Positions 37,074 through 44,451 of a DNA stretch of 64,000 nucleotides are shown here, piece by piece (positions within the stretch are counted from its first letter, which is position 1; every line of letters begins with the position of its first letter). The translations under genes were made by a program, and so were the position numbers. The DNA is from Haliea sp. Its GTDB lineage: Bacteria; Pseudomonadota; Gammaproteobacteria; Pseudomonadales; Halieaceae. The stretch covers positions 124,001-188,000 of the forward strand of contig JADJAL010000059.1 in the NCBI GenBank assembly GCA_016704305.1, written 5' to 3'. The notes below the pieces were generated by a model, which did not search any database, had not been told where the DNA came from, and saw nothing but the letters and a program-made list of their open reading frames with translations.

Positions 37074-38693
37074 ATGCGCGATCTGCCCCGGTGATGCTAG
37101 TGACGGACCTTGCGGTGGAGGTCGCCGAGACCGGCGCGCCCATCCTCAAGGGCGTGAGCTTCGAGCTGCGCGCGGGGGAAATCTTTGCACTGGTCGGGGA
37201 GTCCGGCAGCGGCAAGTCGGTGACCTCGCTCGCCGCGATGCGCCTGCTGCCGGGCGCGCTGCGCATCACCGGTGGCGCCGTGCGGGTGGGGGACGAGGAC
37301 CTGTTCGATCTCTCCGAGGCGGCGATGCAGACGGTGCGCGGCGCACGCGTGGCGATGATTTTCCAGAATGCGATGAGCGCGCTGAACCCTGTGCAGACCG
37401 CAGGGGAGCAGGTGGCCGAGACGCTGCGCCTGCACACTGACCTGAAGGGCGCCGCGCTGCGCCAGCGCGTGGTGCAATTGTTTGCGGAAGTCGGTATCCA
37501 GGACGCCGATGCGCGCTACGCGTTTTATCCACACCAGTTGTCCGGTGGCCAGCAACAGCGGGTGATGATCGCGATGGCGCTGGCCTGCGAGCCCGAGCAT
37601 CCTGATCGCCGATGAACCGACCACGGCGCTGGATGTCACGATACAGGCGCAGGTGCTGGCGCTGATCCGCGGCCTCACGCGCTCGCGCCAGCTGGCGGTG
37701 CTGCTGATCACCCACGACATGGGCGTGGTCAAACAGACAGCCGACGAAATCGCTGTGATGTACCGGGGCGAAATCATCGAGCGCGCCCCGGTGGAGGAAT
37801 TTTTCCGCAATCCCCGGCACGACTACAGCCGCCGCCTGATTGCGGCGCTGCCAGACCTCACGCACTTCCACGACAGTTGCGCCGCCGAGCCCCTGTTGCA
37901 GTTGGACGATGTGAAGGTGCATTTTCCCATTCGCAAGGGCGTGCTGCAGCGGGTGGTGGATTACACGAAGGCGGTGGACGGTGTGTCACTGACCATCGGT
38001 CGCGGTGAAACCTACGCACTGGTCGGCGAGTCTGGCAGTGGTAAATCGACGCTGGGGCGCGCGATCCTCAACCTGGAACCGGTGGCCGGTGGACAGATTA
38101 CCTTTCTCGGCCAGCCGATCAACACGCTCAGTCGTCGCGCGATGTTGCCGTACCGCAAGAAAATCCAGGTGGTGTTCCAGAATCCGAACTCCTCGATGAA
38201 TCCGCGCCTTACGGTGGCGCAAATCATCAGCGAGGGCATGGACAGCCTCGGCATGGGTCTGTCCGCTGCGCAGCGCGACGCGCGAATCGCCGCGCTGTTG
38301 CAGCGCGTGCAACTCGGCAGCGAATTCAGCCAGCGCCATCCTCACGAGTTATCCGGTGGCCAGTTGCAGCGTATCGCGATTGCCCGCGCGCTGGCGGTGG
38401 AACCCGAGCTGATTATCTGCGATGAACCCACCAGCGCGCTGGACGTGTCGATCCGCGCCGAGGTGTTGGAACTGTTGCAGGAATTGCAGCGCGAGTTTGG
38501 CGTGTCCTACCTGTTTATCACCCACGACCTGTCGATCGTGCCGGGCCTGGCGCACCGCGTGGGCGTGATGCGCTCGGGCAAGCTGGTGGAGCAGGGCAGT
38601 GCCGAGCAGATTCTCACGCGGCCGCAACATCCCTACACGCAGGCGCTGCTGAGCTCCGTACCACGGGATGTGCCAGGGATAGATCACGCGTAG
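37070..38693 (+). pseudogene. Dipeptide/oligopeptide ABC ATPase, fused DppD-DppF type, frameshifted
   Basis: A YejF-like double ATPase that would energise the importer. The first half has Walker A GESGSGKS, the Q-loop FQNAMSALNP and signature LSGGQQQR, then stops at 37615 in a false frame. One base must be skipped at about 37591-37600 (in GAGCCCGAGCAT) to continue as ILIADEPTTALDVTI, the first Walker B. The second half is intact: GESGSGKS again, VVFQNPNSSMNPR, LSGGQLQR, and ICDEPTSALDVS. Joined length is about 540 residues, normal for YejF. The break may be a sequencing error, since the rest of the operon is intact. Confidence 0.85.
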
Positions 38694-38804
38694 CGGGCCG
38701 CCGCCGCATCAACTAGAATCCCTGTGTCGCCGCCAGGTGCAGACAGCAATGCCAGACAGCTATCCCGGATAGCTTTCCCAGACAATAAATAAGGAGCCAG
38801 GCCC

Positions 38805-40220
38805 ATGGAAAACTCCGAAACCGCTGCAGAAACTTCTGCACAACCCTCTACAGATCACTCTACAGCTCTTCTGCAACAGCTAGGCCAACTGCTGGGTGAG
38901 GGAGGAGTGCGTACCCAGCCGGATGCCGTGATGCCCGATGTCATCCTGCGGCCGCGCACAACCGCTGAGGTGTCGGCGGTCCTGCGGCTCTGCTCAGCAG
39001 CCGGCCAGGCGCTGGTGCCGCTGGGCGGCAGGACAGGGCTCGCCAACGGGCATTTCCAGACGCAGGGCGAATTCGGTCTCTCGCTGGAACGCATGAACGC
39101 CATCGAGGAAATCGATACCGAGAATCGCACGATGACCGTACAGGCCGGCTGCATCCTGCAGGTCGCTGTCGAGGCGGCCGAGGAACACGACCTGTTGTTG
39201 CCGATGGATTTCGGCGCGCGCGGTTCGGCCACCGTCGGTAGTGTAGTGGCGACCAACGCCGGCGGCAACCGGGTGATTCGCTACGGCATGGCGCGCGAGG
39301 TGGTGCTGGGGCTGGAGGTGGTGCTGGCCGATGGCACCGTGGTGACCAGCCTGAACAAAATGCTCAAGAACAATACCGGGTACGACATCAAACAGTGGTT
39401 CATCGGCGCCGAGGGCACGCTGGGCGTGGTCACCCGGGTGGTGCTGCGCCTGCGCCCCAGTCCGCGCAGCCAGTGCACCGCACTGCTGGCGGTCGACAGT
39501 TTTGGCGCGCTCACCAGCCTGCTGCGCATGCTGGATGCGCGCACTGCGGGCACGCTCTCCGGGTTTGAGGTGATGTGGCCGGAATTCTATTCCTACGTTA
39601 CGCGCGAGGGCAGCCTGCACCGGCCACCCCTGCCGCACGGCAGCGCCTTCTACGTGCTGGTGGAGACGTTGGGGTCCGAGCCCGAGAGTGATGCCGAACG
39701 TTTTGAAACGGTATTGGGCGAGGCCATGGAGGAGGGCCTGGTCAGCGACGCGGTGCTCGCCCGCTCCCAGTCGGAGCGCAATGCGCTGTGGGAAATTCGC
39801 GACGATGTGCTGGAGTTTTTCAAACTGGGGCCCATCATCCCCTTCGATATCAGTGTCACGCTCGACCGCATGGAACAGTTTGTCGATGACATTCGCGTCG
39901 GCATGGACACGCTCAAGGACGGCGTTTGCGTCGTCTTCGGCCACCTCGGCGACAGCAACCTGCATCTGATACTGGGCTCGAAAAAGCCCGAGGAATTTGA
40001 TTACCAGGCGCTGTGCACATTACTGTACGAAACCGTCGAGCGGCACCACGGCTCGGTGTCGGCGGAACACGGTATTGGCCTCAGCAAACGCGAGCAACTG
40101 GGCCGCAGTCGCAGTGCGCCCGAGTTGCAATTGATGCGGCAGCTGAAAACCATGCTGGACCCGAAAAACATCCTCAACCCGAACAAGATTTTTGCCGCCG
40201 ATACATTAACCGCCGGCTGA
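38805..40220 (+). CDS. FAD-linked 2-hydroxyacid dehydrogenase, GlcD/D-lactate dehydrogenase family
   Basis: A 471-residue flavoprotein of the FAD-PCMH (vanillyl-alcohol oxidase) fold that oxidises a D-2-hydroxyacid such as D-lactate, glycolate or 2-hydroxyglutarate to the 2-oxoacid. The PLGGRTGLANG pyrophosphate loop, GSVVATNAGGNRVIRYG, NNTGYDIKQWFIGAEGTLGV, and the C-terminal cap with FGHLGDSNLHL and SAEHGIGLSKR are family markers. AAGGAG precedes the ATG. A ThDP-dependent enzyme follows after 29 bases, so the 2-oxoacid product may be decarboxylated next. Confidence 0.9.
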   Translation: MENSETAAETSAQPSTDHSTALLQQLGQLLGEGGVRTQPDAVMPDVILRPRTTAEVSAVLRLCSAAGQALVPLGGRTGLANGHFQTQGEFGLSLERMNAIEEIDTENRTMTVQAGCILQVAVEAAEEHDLLLPMDFGARGSATVGSVVATNAGGNRVIRYGMAREVVLGLEVVLADGTVVTSLNKMLKNNTGYDIKQWFIGAEGTLGVVTRVVLRLRPSPRSQCTALLAVDSFGALTSLLRMLDARTAGTLSGFEVMWPEFYSYVTREGSLHRPPLPHGSAFYVLVETLGSEPESDAERFETVLGEAMEEGLVSDAVLARSQSERNALWEIRDDVLEFFKLGPIIPFDISVTLDRMEQFVDDIRVGMDTLKDGVCVVFGHLGDSNLHLILGSKKPEEFDYQALCTLLYETVERHHGSVSAEHGIGLSKREQLGRSRSAPELQLMRQLKTMLDPKNILNPNKIFAADTLTAG

Positions 40221-40249
40221 AAACTGCCCACAACCAATTGGAGTAACGC

Positions 40250-41812
40250 ATGAACGGTGCAGAGAGTTTACTGACAACCCTGATCAACAATGGCATCGAC
40301 GTGTGCTTCACCAATCCCGGCACCTCGGAAATGCATTTCGTGGCGGCACTGGATGAAGTCGAGGGCATGCGCTGCGTGCTGTGCCTGTTCGAAGGCGTGC
40401 TCAGCGGCGCCGCCGACGGTTACGCGCGCATGGCGCGCAAGCCCGCATCGACGCTGCTGCACCTGGGCCCCGGGCTCGGCAATGCGCTTGCTAACACGCA
40501 CAACGCCAAGAAGGGCCATGTGCCCGTCATCAATATCGTCGGCGACCACGCCACCTACCATGTCAAGTTCGACGCGCCGCTGACGGCCGATATCGAGGGT
40601 ATCGCGCGGCCTGTCTCCCACTGGGTACACACCTCCGCCGCCGCCGCAGACATCGCCCGCGATGCAGCGGAGGCGGTGCGCCAGGCAGGCACTACCAGGG
40701 TCGCGACGCTGATCCTGCCGGCGGATGTGTCGTGGGGCGACAACCCCAATGGCGCCGAGGGCGCCGTCGCCGTCGCCCCACCCGCGCCGGTGCCCGCCAG
40801 CCGTATCGATGCGGCCATCGCCAAACTCACATCCGGCAAGAACTGCATGCTGATGATCGGCGGGTGTGAAGTCAGCCAGCAGCGCGGATTGCTGCTCAGC
40901 CGCATCGGGCAGGCCTGCGGTGCGCGCGTCAGCACCGATACGTTTCCGGTACGGCAGGCGCGCGGCGCAGGCACCGCCGTACTGGAGCGACTGCCCTACC
41001 TGGCGGAAATGGCCATCGATCACATCAAGGACCTGGATCACCTGATCCTGATCGGCGCGGCGGCACCGGTCTCGTTCTTTGCCTACCCCGGGGTGCCGAG
41101 CGAACTGACACCCGCGCAGTGCGAGAATTTCCAGCTCGCCGGCCCGCACGACGATATCGACCAGTGCCTGCTCGCGCTGCTGGAACGGCTGAATGCCGCC
41201 GACACTGCAGCGCAGGTGCATGCGTTGGCGCTGCCCGCGCTGCCCGCAGCGGGAAAACTGGATGTGCACAGCGTCGCACAGGCGGTCGCCTATTACCTGC
41301 CGGAGCACGCGGTGGTGGTGGACGAGGCAAACACCAGCGGTCTTGCGCTCTCGCCCGCGACGACCGGGGCACGGCTGCATGACTGGTTGAATCTCACCGG
41401 CGGCAGCATCGGCTGGGGTTTGCCGGCCGCGACCGGCGCTGCGATTGCCTGCCCCGAGCGCAAAGTCGTGTGCCTGGAAGGCGACGGCAGCGCGATGTAC
41501 ACCATCCAGGCGCTGTGGACGATGGCGCGGGAAAACCTCGATGTCACCGTGGTGATTTTCAACAACCGCAAGTACAGCATCCTGGAGCTGGAGTTTGGCC
41601 GCACCGGCGCGCGCGGCGGCAAGCCCGGGCCAAAAGCCGCGAGCATGTTGCGCATCGACGAGCCGGATATGGACTTTGTCGCGCTGGCCCGCGGCATGGG
41701 GGTGCAGGCGGAGCGCGCCACCACTGCGGAGGAATTCAACCGGTTGTTTGCCGAGGTGATGGCGTCGCGTGGCCCGCGTTTGATTGATGCGCTGGTGCCG
41801 ACGCTGTTCTGA
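40250..41812 (+). CDS. ThDP-dependent enzyme, acetolactate synthase/benzoylformate decarboxylase family
   Basis: A thiamin diphosphate enzyme of 520 residues. The N-terminal domain has the TNPGTSEMHFVAALD block and the activating Glu48 in LFEGV; the central domain is NAD-like; the C-terminal domain has GSIGWGLPAATGAA and the metal/ThDP motif GDGSAMY... FNN. Family members include acetolactate synthase and 2-oxoacid decarboxylases; no small regulatory subunit follows, which favours a decarboxylase or carboligase over biosynthetic ALS. The immediate upstream partner is a 2-hydroxyacid dehydrogenase, consistent with a hydroxyacid to oxoacid to aldehyde route, but the substrate is unknown. Confidence 0.88.
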   Translation: MNGAESLLTTLINNGIDVCFTNPGTSEMHFVAALDEVEGMRCVLCLFEGVLSGAADGYARMARKPASTLLHLGPGLGNALANTHNAKKGHVPVINIVGDHATYHVKFDAPLTADIEGIARPVSHWVHTSAAAADIARDAAEAVRQAGTTRVATLILPADVSWGDNPNGAEGAVAVAPPAPVPASRIDAAIAKLTSGKNCMLMIGGCEVSQQRGLLLSRIGQACGARVSTDTFPVRQARGAGTAVLERLPYLAEMAIDHIKDLDHLILIGAAAPVSFFAYPGVPSELTPAQCENFQLAGPHDDIDQCLLALLERLNAADTAAQVHALALPALPAAGKLDVHSVAQAVAYYLPEHAVVVDEANTSGLALSPATTGARLHDWLNLTGGSIGWGLPAATGAAIACPERKVVCLEGDGSAMYTIQALWTMARENLDVTVVIFNNRKYSILELEFGRTGARGGKPGPKAASMLRIDEPDMDFVALARGMGVQAERATTAEEFNRLFAEVMASRGPRLIDALVPTLF

Positions 41813-41945
41813 CGGTCGACGCCGCGCATTGACCGATGCGGCAAACCGATGAAACTTCCATGCATCTACAGTAGAATGGCCGCCTTTTGCGACGGGGGCG
41901 GCCTGTTCCCGGCAATTCGATACACTTAATCCAGAGAACCACAGT

Positions 41946-43061
41946 ATGAAAAACTACAAGATCGCCCTGCTGGCCGGAGATGGCATCGGCCCTGAAATCA
42001 TGGCGGAGGCGGTGAAAATATTCCGCCTGGTGGAAGAGCGCAACGATGTCACGTTTACGCTGATCGAAGCGGACTTCGGCGCCGCGGCGTATTTCAAGTG
42101 CGGCCACCCGTTTCCCGAGGAGACCAAAGCGATCTGCGACGAGGCCGATGCGATTCTCAAGGGGCCGATTGGCCTCAGCCACGAGGAATCGAAGAAAATC
42201 CCGGTGGATATGCAGCCAGAGCGCGGGGCGCTGCTGCCGCTGCGCCGGCGCTACAACACGTTTGCCAATTTCCGCCCCGTGTTCCTGCCCAAGGCGCTGG
42301 GACATTTCTCCCCGCTGAAGCCGGAGATTATTGGTGAAGGCATCGACCTGGTCATGGTGCGTGAATTGGTGGGCGGCCTGTACTTCGGTGAGAAGGAAGT
42401 CGGCGTCAACGAACGCGGCCTGCGCTATGTGAAGGAGACGCTGGAATACGACGAGGAGCAGATCGCCCGCATCATGCACGAAGCGTTGCAACTGGCCATG
42501 CGGCGCAAGAAAGTGCTGCACAACATCCACAAGAGCAACGTGCTCAAATCCAGCGTGCTGTGGAACGAGGTGCTCGGTGAAATCGCCGTGCAGTACCCGG
42601 AAGTCGAGATCAAGCACATCCTGGTGGATGCCGCCGCCACGCTGCTGTGCCTCAACCCCGGGCAGTTCGACGTGATGGTAATGGAAAACATGTTCGGCGA
42701 TATCCTGAGCGACCAGGGCGGCGGCATCCTCGGCTCACTCGGCCTGATGCCCTCGGCGTGCAAGGGCCCGGAAAAAAGCTACTACGAACCCTCGCACGGC
42801 TCCGCGCCCGACATCGCCGGCAAGAACATCGCCAATCCGTATTCGATGATCGGCTCCGTCGCGATGATGCTGGAAGACAGCTTCGGCATGGTGCAGGAAT
42901 CGAAGAATGTGTGGGCAGCGATGCAGAGTGTGTTCGCCGACGGCTATTCAACAGCGGACCTATCCAAGCCCGGCAGCGGCGTGAAGATGATCAAGACGGC
43001 GGAGTTCGGCGACAAGGTGGTGGCAGCGCTGCGCGCGATGCCGAAAGTGGCGCAGGGTTGA
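41946..43061 (+). CDS. Isocitrate/isopropylmalate dehydrogenase family protein, LeuB-like
   Basis: An NAD(P)-dependent beta-decarboxylating dehydrogenase of 371 residues. It has the GDGIGPEIM opening, the RRRYNTFANFRPV substrate arginine block, RELVGGLYFGE, the LHNIHKSNVLK lysine region, the metal-binding DVMVMENMFGDILSDQGGG and the cofactor block EPSHGSAPDIAGKNIANP. EPSHGSAPDIAG favours NAD. It is not in a leuCDB operon, so whether it makes 2-ketoisocaproate or acts on a related malate is open. It is separated from the ThDP gene by 133 bases. An isopropylmalate/citramalate synthase-like gene lies 4.3 kb downstream. Confidence 0.9.
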   Translation: MKNYKIALLAGDGIGPEIMAEAVKIFRLVEERNDVTFTLIEADFGAAAYFKCGHPFPEETKAICDEADAILKGPIGLSHEESKKIPVDMQPERGALLPLRRRYNTFANFRPVFLPKALGHFSPLKPEIIGEGIDLVMVRELVGGLYFGEKEVGVNERGLRYVKETLEYDEEQIARIMHEALQLAMRRKKVLHNIHKSNVLKSSVLWNEVLGEIAVQYPEVEIKHILVDAAATLLCLNPGQFDVMVMENMFGDILSDQGGGILGSLGLMPSACKGPEKSYYEPSHGSAPDIAGKNIANPYSMIGSVAMMLEDSFGMVQESKNVWAAMQSVFADGYSTADLSKPGSGVKMIKTAEFGDKVVAALRAMPKVAQG

Positions 43062-43179
43062 CCACCCTTGTCATATCCCGATAAAAGCGCGCTTCTGCGC
43101 TGGGCCAAATAGTATCCCCTGTTGTGGAATGCAGGCGACAAACAGACCGGGTTTTTGGTGGGGCGCCCCCCCAGCCGGC

Positions 43180-43290
43180 TCCCGGACGGGAAAGGCCGCC
43201 GGGCATGAGCATTGGGATGTGTTTGGGATCATCCACATGAATGGGCGGATTTACGATCCCACGCTGGGGCGGATGTAGCAGGCGAACGTG
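43180..43290 (+). pseudogene. Remnant of an Rhs-family core C-terminus
   Basis: In the frame containing 43198-43200, the translation reads AGHEHWDVFGIIHMNGRIYDPTLGRM and then meets TAG. The HMNGRIYDPTLGR motif is the hallmark end of the Rhs repeat-associated core. No other core repeats surround it and there is no start, so this is a scar of a lost Rhs/polymorphic toxin gene. A C-rich run precedes it at 43166-43172. The rest of the 380-base spacer 43062-43442 shows nothing else I recognise. Confidence 0.7.
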
Positions 43291-43442
43291 TTCCTACATG
43301 GCCTCTCGATCAATTCAAGCTCTCACTATTTTCAGATAACTGCGGTCTGTCCCTGAGCATTGGTGGTGCCAAGTATCGGTAGGAAATTTATTGAGTGTGC
43401 TTTATTATCCAGCGATTCGCCATCCGCTAAGGGAGTTCACTG

Positions 43443-43628
43443 ATGCAACTGCAAAGCCCCAAACAAGACGCCCTGGAAGCCATCCGTCAGTTACCCGATA
43501 CCGTGGATTTTGAGGAGATCGTCTATCGCCTGTATGTGCTCAGCAAGATCAATCAGGGTATGAAGGAAGTCGATGAAGGCAAAGGAATTTCCCACGAAGA
43601 GTTGGTCCGCGAGATCGAGCAATGGTGA
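43443..43628 (+). CDS. Antitoxin of a ParE/RelE-type module
   Basis: A 61-residue, acidic helical protein (DTVDFEEIVYRLYVLSKINQGMKEVDEGKGISHEELVREIEQW) of the type paired with ParE-like toxins. The middle YRLYVLSKINQG helix and the ISHEELVREIEQW tail, which would lie along the toxin, are characteristic. AAGGGAG lies upstream. Its stop overlaps the toxin start by seven bases. Such antitoxins neutralise the toxin by direct binding and repress their own promoter. Confidence 0.85.
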   Translation: MQLQSPKQDALEAIRQLPDTVDFEEIVYRLYVLSKINQGMKEVDEGKGISHEELVREIEQW

Positions 43629-43915
43629 TTTGGACGCCCCGCGCCCATGCCGATCTTAAAGCTATTCATGATCGTATTCGCAATGACGCACCGATCAACG
43701 CCAGACGTGTTACGCAAAAGATTTTAGACAAGGCTGCCGGCTTGCAGGATTTCCCCGGCACGCACAAGAGCGTACCGGAAGCCAGAACCGACGACCTGCA
43801 CGAGGTCAGCGCCAGCACCTGGCGGATTATCTACCACCCGCGCAATAACAACATTTACATCATCGCCGTCGTGCACAAGCGACAGCGGTTGGAGGAAGAG
43901 CGCTTGCAGCATTGA
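43622..43915 (+). CDS. RelE/ParE family toxin
   Basis: A 97-residue toxin of the RelE/ParE superfamily. The VIWTPRAHADLKAIHDRIRND opening, VPEARTDDLHEVSASTWRIIYH and IYIIAVVHKRQRLEEE ending fit ParE-like members, most of which target DNA gyrase rather than the ribosome. The start codon lies inside the antitoxin gene, so the pair is coupled. It belongs to the accessory patch 43.1-44.4 kb with an Rhs scar and a hicBA remnant. Confidence 0.9.
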   Translation: MVIWTPRAHADLKAIHDRIRNDAPINARRVTQKILDKAAGLQDFPGTHKSVPEARTDDLHEVSASTWRIIYHPRNNNIYIIAVVHKRQRLEEERLQH

Positions 43916-44068
43916 TCAAATGCGTTGTTTGAATTTGGCATGCCGTATCTGGAATTCGGAGAGGATTTTTACACTGACCCCCAACTCCGATATTTCCTCA
44001 ATGCACTAGGTAGCGTTAGAAAATAGCCCACGAAACCTTTGCCAGAAAGTTTTTTAAGGCGGGCTCGC

Positions 44069-44074
44069 TATACT
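44069..44074 (+). promoter_or_regulatory. Possible -10 box for hicB
   Basis: TATACT lies 34 bases before the hicB start, after a T-rich stretch; no well-spaced -35 hexamer is evident. Confidence 0.3.
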
Positions 44075-44108
44075 AACGAGAATTATCGGGGCGAAGAGGA
44101 ACCGCGCT

Positions 44109-44315
44109 ATGCAATTTACAATCACCGTAGACCGTGACGAGGACGGTGCATGGATCACGGAATGCCCATCCATTCCGGGCTGTGTCAGCCAGGGTCAGAC
44201 TAAGGAAGAAGCTATTGCCAATATCCAGGAAGCGATTCAGTTATGTCTGGAAGTGCGGGCAGAGAAAGGACTGCCGCTGACCATTGAGACCCGGCAACTG
44301 GATATAGCGGTGTAA
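44109..44315 (+). CDS. hicB: HicB family antitoxin
   Basis: A 68-residue HicB-type antitoxin with the partial RNase H fold sequence: VDRDEDGAWITECPSIPGCVSQG, then the TKEEAIANIQEAIQLCLE helix. It lacks an added DNA-binding domain. An AGAGGA site precedes the ATG. The stop codon shares one base with the start of hicA (TAATG), but hicA itself is reduced to a fragment, so this antitoxin is now an orphan, useful at most against related HicA toxins encoded elsewhere. Confidence 0.88.
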   Translation: MQFTITVDRDEDGAWITECPSIPGCVSQGQTKEEAIANIQEAIQLCLEVRAEKGLPLTIETRQLDIAV

Positions 44316-44417
44316 TGTCCAGCCTGCCCACTCTCAGTGGCCGCAGGGTCGTGAAAATCTTTGAGTCCCTCGGTTGGGATGGCATTAGAGGAATTTGTCG
44401 CGCTGGCCGACAGCTAA
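44315..44417 (+). pseudogene. hicA: HicA toxin remnant with internal deletion
   Basis: The first 21 codons are normal HicA (SLPTLSGRRVVKIFESLGW). Then the frame changes directly to LEEFVALADS followed by TAA at 44415, which is the usual HicA C-terminus. The intervening 40 or so residues, including the catalytic histidine in the expected GSH motif, are missing. The toxin is dead. No compensating hicA is seen nearby. Confidence 0.7.
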
Positions 44418-44451
44418 ATAGAATTCAGCACGTCACAAATCTCGTCAGGCG

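Noticed and set aside
43180..43290. Intact Rhs gene
   Set aside because: Only the final core motif is present, ended by TAG, without upstream YD repeats or a start.
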